From Bacteroidota bacterium (GTDB taxonomy: Bacteria > Bacteroidota > Ignavibacteria > SZUA-365), in NCBI GenBank assembly GCA_029907355.1, contig JARYLZ010000010.1, positions 1-59,399 of the forward strand: 59,399 nucleotides of DNA, given 5' to 3'. The notes under the pieces were generated by a model. The model did no database searches and was not told the DNA's origin. It saw nothing but the letters and a program-made list of their open reading frames with translations. Of the stretch, positions 9,041 to 18,083 are shown one piece after another; within the stretch, counting starts at the first letter, position 1; every line of letters starts with the position of its first letter. Position numbers and translations under genes: made by a program.

Positions 9041-9493
9041 ATGCGCACTTTCCTGTGCGGGTTTCTCCTTCTCATGATCGTCCCCGCACCGCGCGGAGTG
9101 AAGGGGCAGGAACACAACCGCGCCATCCATACCCCGAATGCGCCGGCGGCTATCGGGCCATACAGCCAGGCGGTGATCTCCGGGAACACGGTGTTCGTCT
9201 CCGGTCAGCTCGGGGTGGACCCGCATACCGGTATGTTTGTCGAAGGTGGCGTACGCGAACAGACTGCGCGAGCCATCGATAACATCGCCGCCGTGCTCGA
9301 AGCGGCCGGGACAAATCTCGAGCACGTGGTTTCGTGTACGGTTTTCCTCGCGGATATGAACGATTTTCCCGCGATGAACGAAGTCTATGGAAACCGTTTC
9401 CGTGAACCGTACCCGGCGCGTGCAACCATCCAGGCTGCACGTCTACCGAAAAACGCGCTCGTGGAAATATCCTGCATCGCCGTGCTCCCGTAG
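9041..9493 (+). CDS. Exported RidA family protein
   Basis: 150 residues from ATG 9041. The N-terminus (MRTFLCGFLLLMIVPAPRG) is a clear signal sequence; ATG 9011, overlapping the previous stop, would add ten residues to its n-region. The mature part is a full RidA domain: NAPAAIGPYSQAV, VFVSGQLGVDPHTG, AMNEVYGNRF, and PARATIQAARLP with the key arginine at 127. The neighbour at 8622-9011 is a close paralogue, so a local duplication followed by gain of an export signal is likely. RidA substrates are cytoplasmic in textbook cases, so a periplasmic copy implies another substrate or a binding role. Confidence 0.8.
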   Translation: MRTFLCGFLLLMIVPAPRGVKGQEHNRAIHTPNAPAAIGPYSQAVISGNTVFVSGQLGVDPHTGMFVEGGVREQTARAIDNIAAVLEAAGTNLEHVVSCTVFLADMNDFPAMNEVYGNRFREPYPARATIQAARLPKNALVEISCIAVLP

Positions 9494-9689
9494 CATTGTT
9501 CGCGAGAGGGATGCCCCTTCGCCGAACTAGGCCTATTCATCGGTAGAGAACACGAACAGAAGAACCGTGTTTCCCGTAGAGCGGTTGGGATGATGCTTCT
9601 CGACAACTTCCATATGGATTACGGGCATATACCATGACGTTCATCGTGTTACACCCGAGCGAGATGTTTCACGTTACCGGAATGGAACC

Positions 9690-10466
9690 ATGATGAAAGG
9701 AATCATGCGCGCGGCGTTTCTCGGCATCGCCTTTCTCCTTTTCACGATCGGCCGAGCGTTTTCCCAAAAACAGGAAACGCGCGCCCTCATCGTCCTCACC
9801 AGTACGAGTACGATGATCGGTGCGAACAGCCGGACAGGTTACCGACTGAAGGATGCCATTCACCCCTACTACATCTTCCTGCAAGCGGGATTCACCGTCG
9901 AATTCGCGAGCCCGGAGGGAGGGCGTCCGCCGCTCGAGCCGGGGAGTATCGACTCGACCGATGCATGGACCAGATTCTTCTTCACCGATACCCTGCTTCA
10001 AGGACTCCTCTCACGGACTATTCCGTCCAGGGCTCTGGACCCCGAACGGTACGATATCGTCCTCTTTGCGGGCGGGCACGGCGCGTTGTGGGATTTTCTC
10101 GCCGACACGAATCTCCATTCGCTCACAGCCCGTATATTCGGGAAGCGTGGAATCGTCGCCGCCGTGGGGCAAGGCGCCGCAGTCCTGCTCAACACAAAGC
10201 TCAGCGACGGGAATTACATCTACGTCGGCAGCCGCCTGACCGCCTCGTCCGATGAAGAAGAAGAGCGGGAAGGTGTCCTCTTCAATCTCCCGTACATGCT
10301 GGAAACCGCACTGCGACGCGGGGGGGGTATCTATTTCAAGGCGCCCCCCTTCACTCCGAATGTCATCCCGGAGCACCGTCTCATCACGGGACAGAACTCC
10401 GCCTCCGCGCTCGGCGTCGCCAAAGCGGTCGTCGAGACATGGAAACGGCTCCGGACGGAGAAATGA
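9690..10466 (+). CDS. Exported DJ-1/PfpI (Hsp31-like) protein lacking catalytic residues
   Basis: 258 residues. A signal peptide (about 1-25, ending GRAFSQ) precedes a full DJ-1/PfpI domain of the Hsp31-like type: HPYYIFLQAGFTVEFASPEGG, YDIVLFAGGHGALWDF, and HRLITGQNSASALGVAKAV. In active relatives the nucleophile elbow reads AAVCHG; here it reads VAAVGQGAAVLLN, so both the Cys and the following His are gone. The acidic residue of the usual LEE stretch is replaced (RLKDAIHP). Fold elements are intact, so this looks like a selected non-catalytic protein and not a decaying gene. It follows the two RidA genes on the same strand after about 200 bp with no gene. Confidence 0.8.
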   Translation: MMKGIMRAAFLGIAFLLFTIGRAFSQKQETRALIVLTSTSTMIGANSRTGYRLKDAIHPYYIFLQAGFTVEFASPEGGRPPLEPGSIDSTDAWTRFFFTDTLLQGLLSRTIPSRALDPERYDIVLFAGGHGALWDFLADTNLHSLTARIFGKRGIVAAVGQGAAVLLNTKLSDGNYIYVGSRLTASSDEEEEREGVLFNLPYMLETALRRGGGIYFKAPPFTPNVIPEHRLITGQNSASALGVAKAVVETWKRLRTEK

Positions 10467-10679
10467 GCTCCCTCCATAGGACAAGAGGTGAAACCGTCCG
10501 ACGATCTCATGACGCTGGCGGTAGAACGAAAGGCGCCCCGGCCGATCGCCTACAGGATGGCAATATATCGCGCATTCCCTTCGTCCGGGGCTTTCATCGA
10601 GAGGAACAACGCCGTACCTGTCGCGGCGGGGGAACCCACCCAATTACCTCTGTGAACGACGAGGGGGAGAGAGTCGGTT

Positions 10680-11324
10680 TTGACTGACACGGAGAAAGCG
10701 AACGTCTCCACCGCTGAACTCTTGGCGCGAATGATCTCCGTTGCCCTCGTCCCCCCGACGTGGGCGGCGCTCGGGTTCGCAGGTCTCGTCGCCGCCTATG
10801 AAAGCGGGTCGTTTCAAAGGAAACTGCTCCTATGGCTCATTGCGACCGGCTTCAACGGTCTCTGCCAGATCGTTTTCGTGCTGTACTTGAAAACGAGGAA
10901 CCGTGTCACGGCGTACGATATCCCGAAACGTCGGCAGCGCACCGGACCGTACGTGTTTTCCGTCGTTCTCTCTCTCGTCGGCCTTCTGGTTCTCGCTTCC
11001 CTCGACGCCTCGGCCTGGGTCCTCGGTCTCACGTGGTGCTACGCCGTGAACACCGGCATGCTCGCGGTCGTCAACCGTTTCTGGAAAATGAGCGCCCACA
11101 TGATGGGGATGATGGGACCTCTCACCGCTCTCTTCCCGACCGTCGGTTCGTGGATGTTCGCCGCCCTCCCGATCGCCATCTTGCTCGGCTGGTCGAGGTT
11201 GCGCCTCAAGGCACACACACCGGCACAGGTCGTCGCCGGCGGGCTCGCGGGCATTCTCCTTACCGCCGCCCAACTCCATCTCTGGTTCGTCTACGGCCAG
11301 CAATGGCAGCACATCATCCGCTGA
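10680..11324 (+). CDS. PAP2-like membrane protein
   Basis: 214 residues, with TTG 10680 as the likely start because GAGGGGGAGAGAG lies just upstream and no ATG is well placed. Five or six hydrophobic segments are visible. The C-terminal half keeps a PAP2 (type 2 phosphatidic acid phosphatase) layout: KMSAHMMGMMGP where KxSGH is usual, and WSRLRLKAHTPAQVVAG where SR-x5-H-xxxQ/D is usual. The N-terminal KX6RP-like segment is less clear. Likely role: hydrolysis of a lipid or prenyl pyrophosphate at the membrane. The Gly-to-Ala change before the first His is also seen in other divergent PAP2 proteins, so activity is uncertain. Confidence 0.6.
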   Translation: MTDTEKANVSTAELLARMISVALVPPTWAALGFAGLVAAYESGSFQRKLLLWLIATGFNGLCQIVFVLYLKTRNRVTAYDIPKRRQRTGPYVFSVVLSLVGLLVLASLDASAWVLGLTWCYAVNTGMLAVVNRFWKMSAHMMGMMGPLTALFPTVGSWMFAALPIAILLGWSRLRLKAHTPAQVVAGGLAGILLTAAQLHLWFVYGQQWQHIIR

Positions 11325-11413
11325 AGCACGACCCAGCCGTATCTATCGTCCGGCACGGGGAAAAGCCGTAGATTTCGTGTCGGAACGAACGCTGAAGCCT
11401 CGCCGAGAGAACC

Positions 11414-12082
11414 ATGATCCAGGCCGTCCTCTTCGACCTCGACGGTGTCATCGCCGATACGCTCCATTACCATTACCTGGCATGGGCGCACATGTTCGAG
11501 AAACTCGGCGGCACGATTTCGAAGGAGTCCGTTTTCCTGCATGAAGGCCGTACGTCACGGGAAATCCTCCCGATTTTCCTCCGTGAAGCGGGCGTGACGT
11601 TAGAAAACGGCGCTCATGAAGAGTTCATCGAGAGGAAGAGGCGTTACTACAGAAGCATCGTCCGCATCCGCTACTTCCCCTATGCGTTCGAGACGGTGGA
11701 AGAAATAAGGCGGCGCGGTTTTCGGACGGCCCTCGTTACAGCCTCCAGCCGCCGGAACATGGAGAAATCCATCGACCCGGACCGCCGAAGCCTGTTCGAC
11801 GCCATCGTCACCGGTGACGACGTCTCGCAAGCTAAGCCGTCTCCGGAACCCTATCTCGCAGCGGCACGGCAAGTCGGCGTCCCGCCCGCGAACTGCCTCG
11901 TTGTGGAGAATGCCCCGCTCGGTATCGCGTCGGCGCGGAACGCAGGGATGACCTGTGTGGCGGTGGTCACGACGCTCCCCATCGAGCATCTCCGCGAGGC
12001 GGATATCGTCATCGGTGAGATCCGCGACCTTCTCGAACTCCCCCCTCTCATCGCACGCCGCACTTCACACGGTACACCGTAA
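11414..12082 (+). CDS. HAD superfamily phosphatase, beta-phosphoglucomutase-like
   Basis: 222 residues. HAD motif I is at the N-terminus (FDLDGVIADT, Asp8 nucleophile and Asp10 acid/base). Motif II is VTASSRRN, motif III the lysine of AKPSPEPY, and motif IV ENAPLGIASARNAGM. The helical cap between residues 15 and 85 places it with the subfamily IA beta-phosphoglucomutase/sugar-phosphatase group. Substrate cannot be assigned: beta-PGM, 2-deoxyglucose-6-phosphatase and similar activities share this pattern. The ATG at 11414 directly precedes motif I. It is followed 26 nt later by the M16 peptidase pair. Confidence 0.8.
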   Translation: MIQAVLFDLDGVIADTLHYHYLAWAHMFEKLGGTISKESVFLHEGRTSREILPIFLREAGVTLENGAHEEFIERKRRYYRSIVRIRYFPYAFETVEEIRRRGFRTALVTASSRRNMEKSIDPDRRSLFDAIVTGDDVSQAKPSPEPYLAAARQVGVPPANCLVVENAPLGIASARNAGMTCVAVVTTLPIEHLREADIVIGEIRDLLELPPLIARRTSHGTP

Positions 12083-12108
12083 CCATCTTTCGCGCAGGAC
12101 AAGTATCC

Positions 12109-13440
12109 ATGAAACACATTTCTCTGGTGGTCCTCTTAGCGACGCTTCTCTTCCTGCCGGCATTCGGGCAGGATTTCGTGCCCATCCAATTCGAAGAGTA
12201 CAAACTCTCAAACGGGTTGACCGTTATCCTCCACGTCGACAGAACCGCACCGACTGCCATGACGTACATCGTCTACCGCGTCGGCTCGAAGGACGAAGTC
12301 CCCGGACGCACGGGGTTCGCACACTTTTTCGAGCATTTGATGTTCGAAGGGTCTGCCCATATCGGGCGCGGGGAAGTCGACAAGCTCATCTCGGCGGCAG
12401 GCGGCATCAACAACGCGTCGACGAGCAACGACCGAACGGATTATTTCTTCAAGGTCCCCGCCAACCAGCTGGAACTTGCACTCTGGATCGAGTCGGACCG
12501 CCTCCTCTCGCTGAACATCGACTCGCTCGGCATCGAGACCCAGCGAAAAGTCGTCAAGGAGGAACTCAAGCAGCGTTACGAAGGGAAACCGTACGCAACG
12601 CTCCAGGAGAACCTCTTCCGTCAGACATTCGCAGGGACACCGTACGAGTGGACGCCCATCGGCAACCCCGACGATATCAACCGCGCGACGCGTAAGGAAT
12701 TCCTCGCCTTCCACCGGAAATACTACCTGCCGAACAACGCCTGCCTCGCCGTCGGCGGCGATATCGACGTCGAGCAAACGAAACGATGGATCGAGAAATA
12801 TTTCGGACCCATCCCCGCAGGCCCGCCCCCCCCCCGCGCCGCCGTGAAGATCACCGAGCCGACACAGGAGACCTTCCTGCGCGTCGAGGAGAAAACCACG
12901 CCGCTCCCGGCGCTCATCGAGTCCTACCTCACTGTTGACCAGCGGCACCCCGATGCGTACGCGCTGGAGTTCCTCGGCGCGGCGCTCTCGACGGGACGGA
13001 GTTCGCGGCTTTACCGTCGTCTCGTGGACCAGGACCAGACAGCGATCATGGCGGGGAGCTTCCCCTTCACGCTCGACCAGGCGGGCATGTTCGCGTTCTT
13101 CGTCATCGCGAACCGCGGCGTCGACATCGAGACCATCCGCAAAGCCGTGCACGAGGAGATCGAGCGCATCCAAAAGGAAGGAATTTCGGATGAAGAGTTC
13201 CGAAAACTCCGGAACACGAAGGAAACGGAATTCATCCGCGGCCTGACGAGGCTGGACGGCAAACTCTCCAGTCTGGCTTACTACGCGCTTTTCCATGGGA
13301 ACGCCAACCTCGTCAACGAAGAGTTCCAGCGTTTCATGGCCGTGACGGCCGATGACGTCCGGCGCGTCGCGGCCACTTACCTCCGGCCGAACCGCCGGAA
13401 TACCATCATCTACCCTGTCCCCGAAAACCCCTCCCGGTAA
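12109..13440 (+). CDS. M16 family zinc peptidase, catalytic subunit
   Basis: 443 residues. Signal peptide 1-20 (LFLPAFG). The inverted zinc motif HxxEH is present at 72-76 (HFFEH), and the third ligand Glu falls at 152 (VVKEELKQRY), exactly 76 residues after the second His as expected for the family. Two M16 half-domains follow, as in the beta-type subunits of mitochondrial-processing-peptidase-like enzymes. It should act in the periplasm on peptides or misfolded proteins. The next gene, 30 nt downstream, encodes the inactive partner, so a heterodimer is expected. Confidence 0.88.
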   Translation: MKHISLVVLLATLLFLPAFGQDFVPIQFEEYKLSNGLTVILHVDRTAPTAMTYIVYRVGSKDEVPGRTGFAHFFEHLMFEGSAHIGRGEVDKLISAAGGINNASTSNDRTDYFFKVPANQLELALWIESDRLLSLNIDSLGIETQRKVVKEELKQRYEGKPYATLQENLFRQTFAGTPYEWTPIGNPDDINRATRKEFLAFHRKYYLPNNACLAVGGDIDVEQTKRWIEKYFGPIPAGPPPPRAAVKITEPTQETFLRVEEKTTPLPALIESYLTVDQRHPDAYALEFLGAALSTGRSSRLYRRLVDQDQTAIMAGSFPFTLDQAGMFAFFVIANRGVDIETIRKAVHEEIERIQKEGISDEEFRKLRNTKETEFIRGLTRLDGKLSSLAYYALFHGNANLVNEEFQRFMAVTADDVRRVAATYLRPNRRNTIIYPVPENPSR

Positions 13441-13470
13441 GCCGAGACAGGCAAGACAGGATCGAACGTC

Positions 13471-15573
13471 ATGAACACACCTCGCATCTTCGCCGTCCTT
13501 CTCCTCGCGTGCATCGCCCTCCCCTCCCCCGCTCAGCTCGACCGGAGCAAGAGGCCGGAACCGGGTCCGCCCCCGAAAATTTCCTTCCCTGCCTACGAGG
13601 AGCACGTGCTCCCGAACGGTCTGCGCGTCTTCACCGTCGAGGATCACAAGCAACCCCTCGTGACGTTCCGACTCATGATCAAGTCCGGGATGGAATACGA
13701 CGGTGCCGGGAAGAGCGGAATCGCCACGTTCACGGCAGACCTTTTGACGAAAGGGACGGAAAGCAGGACCTCCCTTGCGTTCGCCGAAGAAGCCGATGCC
13801 TGCGGGATCACCATCGACGTCTCGGCAGCGGATGACTACGTATCCGTCACGGCATCCGGGTTGAAAAAGCACATGCAGCGCATGCTCGAACTGCTGGCCG
13901 ACGCGATCCTCCATCCGGTCTTCCCGCCGGAGGAGATCGAGAAGCTCCGCACGCAAACGCTGTCCAACCTCGCGGTGGAAAGGAAACAACCGACGGAGAT
14001 TTCCACCCGACTGGAAATCACCGTCGGTTTCAACGACCACCCCTACGCGAACTTCCCGACCGAGAAGAGCGTCTCCGCTATCACGCGCGATGATATCGTC
14101 GCTTTCCACCGGCAACACTTCCTTCCCAATAACGCTTCCCTCGCCGTTGTCGGGGACGTCACGCCGAAGGAAGCCGCCGCGGCGATCGCGAAGCATTTCG
14201 GGGCGTGGAAAAAAGGGATGGTCCCGCATGCAGACTTCCCCTTGCCGAAACCCATACGCGGAACCTCGGTACACCTCGTCGACCTCGGTTCGACGCAAAC
14301 CCAAACGGCGCTGTGCATCGTCGCCACCGGCATGAAACGGAACAACCCAGACTGGCGCCGGTTCCTCGTCCTCAACTCCATTCTCGGCGGGGGCTCGAGC
14401 GGAAGGTTCTACAACAATCTTCGGGAAAAGCACGGTTTCACCTACGGCGCATACTCGCGACCCGACGGGCGCCGTCAGGCGGGTCTCTGGTCGATCAGCA
14501 CCGAAGTGCGCCGTGTCGCGACGGATTCCGCCGTCCGTGAAATTCTCTCGGAAATCCGTCGCATCAACGAGGACGAACCGCCGGCCGAAGAACTTGAGAT
14601 GCACAAGCAGTACCTGGTCGGGACGTTTCTCCTCAGCCTCGAGAACCCCTCGGTCACCGCAGCGCGGGTTCAGGACATCGACCTTTACGGACTGCCGAAA
14701 GACTATTACCGGACCTTCGCATCCGTCATCTCGGGCACGACCGCCGCGGATATTCGACGGCTCGCCCGAATGTACATTCCGCCGGATCACCTCGCCGTCA
14801 CGGCGGTCGGCGACGCTTCCTCCATCATCGACGGGCTTCGAACTTTCGGTCCCGTCACGATGTACGACCCCGACATGGAACGGCTGGAAGGTGCGGGCCC
14901 CGAAACGCCGGATATCGACGCGGCGGAACTCCTCACCAAAAACATCGAAGCGCAAGGCGGGAGGGAAAAGCTCCTCTCCATCCGAGATCGGACGGTCGAG
15001 GGGAAAGTGACCCTCAACTTCGGAGGACAGGAAATCGAGGGTTCGATGGTGGAAATCAAGAAAGCTCCGAACAAGAGTTACCAGAGGATATCCATGATGC
15101 TGATGGGACAGGTCATGGAGCAGGAAAAGTGGAACGACGGCTCAACGGTCGTCACGAGAAACCCTATGCAACAAACTCCCGTGACGCTCGAGGGGGACGA
15201 ACTCTTGCAGGAACTGGAGCAGGACCAGTTCAACGAGTTCCTCCGCCTCGACGAGCTCGGGTACGCCGCAACGGTCAAGGCGAAAAAAACCGTCGGCGAC
15301 CGGAAGGTTTACGTGCTCGAGGTCATGAAGAAATACGGCAAGAGCGTGTATCTCATCGACGCGCAAACATGGCTGCTTGCGGGCGAGGAGACGACGCGGG
15401 AAACACCCGAGGGACCGTCGACCGCGACAGTGTTCTACGACGACTATCGCCCTGTGGACGGTGTTCCAGTCCCGCATCTGATCCGCGTCGAAGGCGGCCC
15501 GATGAAAATGACGGTGCGCGTGACTTCGGTCAAGCAAAACACCGGTGTGCCGGACGGAACGTTCCGCCCGTGA
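13471..15573 (+). CDS. M16 family inactive subunit fused to a LolA-like domain
   Basis: 700 residues. Signal peptide 1-21. Residues about 40-470 form two M16 half-domains, but the zinc site has Thr86, Ala89 and Asp90 where the partner has His, Glu and His (GIATFTADLL against GFAHFFEHLM), so it cannot bind catalytic zinc. The glycine-rich loop that shapes the substrate chamber in alpha-type subunits is present (LGGGSSGRFYNNLRE). Residues about 480-700 are a separate beta-rich domain resembling the LolA/outer-membrane-lipoprotein-sorting fold (KKAPNKSYQRISMMLMG, FYDDYRPVDGVPVPHLIR). With the preceding gene it makes an active/inactive heterodimer; the extra domain may bind lipid or lipoprotein. 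Confidence 0.8.
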   Translation: MNTPRIFAVLLLACIALPSPAQLDRSKRPEPGPPPKISFPAYEEHVLPNGLRVFTVEDHKQPLVTFRLMIKSGMEYDGAGKSGIATFTADLLTKGTESRTSLAFAEEADACGITIDVSAADDYVSVTASGLKKHMQRMLELLADAILHPVFPPEEIEKLRTQTLSNLAVERKQPTEISTRLEITVGFNDHPYANFPTEKSVSAITRDDIVAFHRQHFLPNNASLAVVGDVTPKEAAAAIAKHFGAWKKGMVPHADFPLPKPIRGTSVHLVDLGSTQTQTALCIVATGMKRNNPDWRRFLVLNSILGGGSSGRFYNNLREKHGFTYGAYSRPDGRRQAGLWSISTEVRRVATDSAVREILSEIRRINEDEPPAEELEMHKQYLVGTFLLSLENPSVTAARVQDIDLYGLPKDYYRTFASVISGTTAADIRRLARMYIPPDHLAVTAVGDASSIIDGLRTFGPVTMYDPDMERLEGAGPETPDIDAAELLTKNIEAQGGREKLLSIRDRTVEGKVTLNFGGQEIEGSMVEIKKAPNKSYQRISMMLMGQVMEQEKWNDGSTVVTRNPMQQTPVTLEGDELLQELEQDQFNEFLRLDELGYAATVKAKKTVGDRKVYVLEVMKKYGKSVYLIDAQTWLLAGEETTRETPEGPSTATVFYDDYRPVDGVPVPHLIRVEGGPMKMTVRVTSVKQNTGVPDGTFRP

Positions 15574-15630
15574 CGGCGGCGGCGAAGGACCGGTGGCTCT
15601 GTGCCCCGAGTGGTCCCTCTTCCGACACCG

Positions 15631-16449
15631 CTATGACCCCTTGTGGGAATCGTCTATCAGTCGGCGGAGATCGACGATACGCGGGATCCACCGATCCTGC
15701 ATCTCCGGGTGGCGGGCACAGAGCGTAAGGAAGACTTCCACCGCCTCCTCGTACCGGCCCTGTCCGATATAAATCTCCGCCAGCGTTTCCGTGGCGGGGC
15801 GATGATGGAAATCGATATCGGGCGGTGCCTCGCCTTGCGCCGCAACAGAACCTTCCTCCGGAATGAGCGGTATGTGGGCCGTTTCCAGCTCGCGTACCAG
15901 TCTCTCGAGCTTGTCCTCCTCCGCAGGGCGTGTCCCGTCCGGTGCGGCCGAAGGGGAAACGGTTATGGCAGGCGGTTGCGTTTTTTCCTTTTGCGATGCC
16001 GAGGGCGAAAATCCGGGAATCAGGTCCTCTCTTCTGCTCGCACGGAATCGCTCCCTGGGGGCGAAGTGCGTATCGGCTGCACCCCGCGCCCGAAAGCCCG
16101 CGGTCGGGGCGAGAGGGGGGCGCGATTTCTCGAGCTCGACGATCGCTGCGCGCAACGCGTCGGCGGCGGGACAGTCGGGAACGAGTTCCTCCACCACGTC
16201 CAACGCTGCCCGAGCATCCCCATACCGGCGGACCGCAGCAAGCGCACGTGCCCTCACCATATGGGCAGTCGGATACCACGGGTAATAGCGCAGTCCTCGT
16301 TCGAGGATGCCAAGCGCTTCGTCCACACGGCCGTCCTGGAGCAGTAGGTTCCCCAGACGCGCGAACACGGGAGACGTCGGGTCCACCGTGATGCGGGTCC
16401 GCAGGGCTTCGCCTTCCCCCGCCTCTCCCGATTGTTTGGAATGAGTCAC
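15631..16449 (-). CDS. Tetratricopeptide repeat protein
   Basis: 272 residues, no signal peptide. The N-terminal third holds two clear TPR units (LGNLLLQDGRVDEALGILERG, and HMVRARALAAVRRYGDARAAL). A proline- and charge-rich linker (about 105-215) follows, and the C-terminus has one more unit (LAEIYIGQGRYEEAVEVF). Such proteins are adaptors. It is the last gene of the minus-strand cluster that includes the GT2, lptE and the sigma-54 activator, so an envelope-assembly role is possible but not shown by sequence. Confidence 0.65.
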   Translation of the reverse strand: MTHSKQSGEAGEGEALRTRITVDPTSPVFARLGNLLLQDGRVDEALGILERGLRYYPWYPTAHMVRARALAAVRRYGDARAALDVVEELVPDCPAADALRAAIVELEKSRPPLAPTAGFRARGAADTHFAPRERFRASRREDLIPGFSPSASQKEKTQPPAITVSPSAAPDGTRPAEEDKLERLVRELETAHIPLIPEEGSVAAQGEAPPDIDFHHRPATETLAEIYIGQGRYEEAVEVFLTLCARHPEMQDRWIPRIVDLRRLIDDSHKGS

Positions 16450-16571
16450 GCGACGGCCGTCAATGATGTGTTCCGCGAAAGTTTCAGGATATCCGCACGA
16501 GGGAACGCCGCCCCTGCATGCGCCGGAATACGGTCAGGCCGATAGAGGTTCTTCGCTGAAACGAGACGAGG

Positions 16572-18035
16572 TCAGGCACGCCGGACGGGAACGGCATGCT
16601 GGATCGACATGAACCCCACGAGACCGAATCCCATGAAGAACAGGAGCTGGAACGGAAGCGCTGCGATCTCGAGGAAGTACAGGGAGGCGGATACGCCCAC
16701 CAGGCAGTAGACGGCCAGGAGGAGTTCGATGAAAACGCTGAGGGAAAATTTCCGTCCGGCCGTGCGGTACTTTTTCTGGCGCCAGCTGTCCTTCTCGGAC
16801 TCGATGCGGTACTTCGGCGTGCGCACGAAGGCACTCTTCTTATTGAGGAGTCCTTCGATCACGGCTCGCGTGTTGTTGACGGAGAACCCCATACTGCCCG
16901 CCATGAAGAGCGGGAAGAGGAAGATGCGCCTCTTCCAATCGGGGTAGACGTCTTTCTGGGAGAACAAGTAGAACAGGAAAGTGCTGATGAACGCCAGCAC
17001 GAATATGGACATGAATGCAAAGAAGGTGTTGTACGCCTCGTTCTGCTTGATGAAAACGAGAGGGACATTGAGCAGACCCGTCAGGAGAATGAACGGGAAG
17101 ACGAGATTGTTCGTCAAGTGAAGCGTCGATTGCAGTTTCACGCGGAGCGGGAGATGCGCTTTCCAAACGAGCGGGAGGATTTTTTTGGACGTCTCGATCG
17201 CTCCCTTCGTCCAGCGGAATTGCTGGGATTTCAACGCGTTGATTTCGGAGGGAAGCTCGGCCGGGGAGGTGAAATCGTTGAGGAAGACGAATTTCCAGCC
17301 TTTCAGTTGCGCACGGTAACTCAGGTCTAAATCCTCGGTGAGCGTGTCGTCGTGCCAGTTCCCCGCATCCTCGATGCAGGAGCGTCTCCAGATGCCCGCA
17401 GTCCCGTTGAAGTTGATGAAGAACCCGGCTTTGTTACGCACCTGTTGTTCGATGACGAAATGCCCGTCGAGGGCAATGGCCTGTGCCCGTGTCAGGAACG
17501 AGTATTCCGTGTTGAGGTGTTCCCAGCGGGTCTGGACCATACCGATGCGGTCGTTCACGAAATGACGGAGGGTCACTTGCAGGAAATCCGCGCGGGGAAC
17601 GAAATCGGCATCGAAGATCGCGATGAACTCTCCCTTGGCGAGTTCCAGACCGTAGCGCAAGGCTCCTGCTTTGAACCCCTTCCTGTTCCCCCGCCGGATA
17701 TGGGAGATATCGAACCCCTCCTTCCGCTTCCTCTCGACGATGCTCGCAGCGAGTTCGACGGTCTCGTCCGTTGAATCGTCCAGCACCTGGATCTCCAATT
17801 TGTCTTTCGGATAATCCAGCCTGCAAACCGATTCGATCAGACGTTCCACGACGTAGTACTCGTTATACACCGGCAGTTGGACGGTAACCATGGGAGGAGA
17901 ATCCAGCGACGGTTTCTTCTCCGGGACCCGGTGCCTGTTCTTGAAGTAATAATACACCATCACGAAACCGTGTGATCCGAACAGGAGAAGAATGGTCAGG
18001 GAAAAGACGTACGCACCCAGTATAACATTTTCCAT
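16572..18035 (-). CDS. Cellulose-synthase-like family 2 glycosyltransferase
   Basis: 487 residues. Transmembrane helix at about 3-25, cytoplasmic GT2 domain at about 45-275, then four or five transmembrane helices. The processive-type motifs are complete: QVLDDSTDET, FIAIFDADFVPR, TEDLDLSYR and QQFRWTKG (the QxxRW acceptor site). This set matches beta-glucan, mannan and ceramide-glucosyltransferase-like synthases (CESA superfamily). It would use a nucleotide sugar, plausibly UDP-glucose from the UDPGP enzyme encoded at 4.7 kb, and extrude or cap a polymer or lipid. GAGGTG sits upstream of the ATG. No BcsB/C/Z partner is nearby, so ordinary cellulose export is not supported. Confidence 0.85.
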   Translation of the reverse strand: MENVILGAYVFSLTILLLFGSHGFVMVYYYFKNRHRVPEKKPSLDSPPMVTVQLPVYNEYYVVERLIESVCRLDYPKDKLEIQVLDDSTDETVELAASIVERKRKEGFDISHIRRGNRKGFKAGALRYGLELAKGEFIAIFDADFVPRADFLQVTLRHFVNDRIGMVQTRWEHLNTEYSFLTRAQAIALDGHFVIEQQVRNKAGFFINFNGTAGIWRRSCIEDAGNWHDDTLTEDLDLSYRAQLKGWKFVFLNDFTSPAELPSEINALKSQQFRWTKGAIETSKKILPLVWKAHLPLRVKLQSTLHLTNNLVFPFILLTGLLNVPLVFIKQNEAYNTFFAFMSIFVLAFISTFLFYLFSQKDVYPDWKRRIFLFPLFMAGSMGFSVNNTRAVIEGLLNKKSAFVRTPKYRIESEKDSWRQKKYRTAGRKFSLSVFIELLLAVYCLVGVSASLYFLEIAALPFQLLFFMGFGLVGFMSIQHAVPVRRA

Positions 18036-18083
18036 AATCGCGGTTACACCTCTGACCTTGTTGAAGTCGTTGGACGTGCCGAA

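Noticed and set aside
12208-14955. A 915-codon open frame antisense to the two M16 peptidase genes
   Set aside because: It mirrors well-supported M16 genes; its product is arginine- and aspartate-rich with no domain, the usual result of GC-rich codon bias on the opposite strand.
16572-18035. Cellulose synthase BcsA
   Set aside because: QxxRW and the GT2 motifs fit, but there is no PilZ domain and no bcsB, bcsC or bcsZ nearby, so only the broader family is called.
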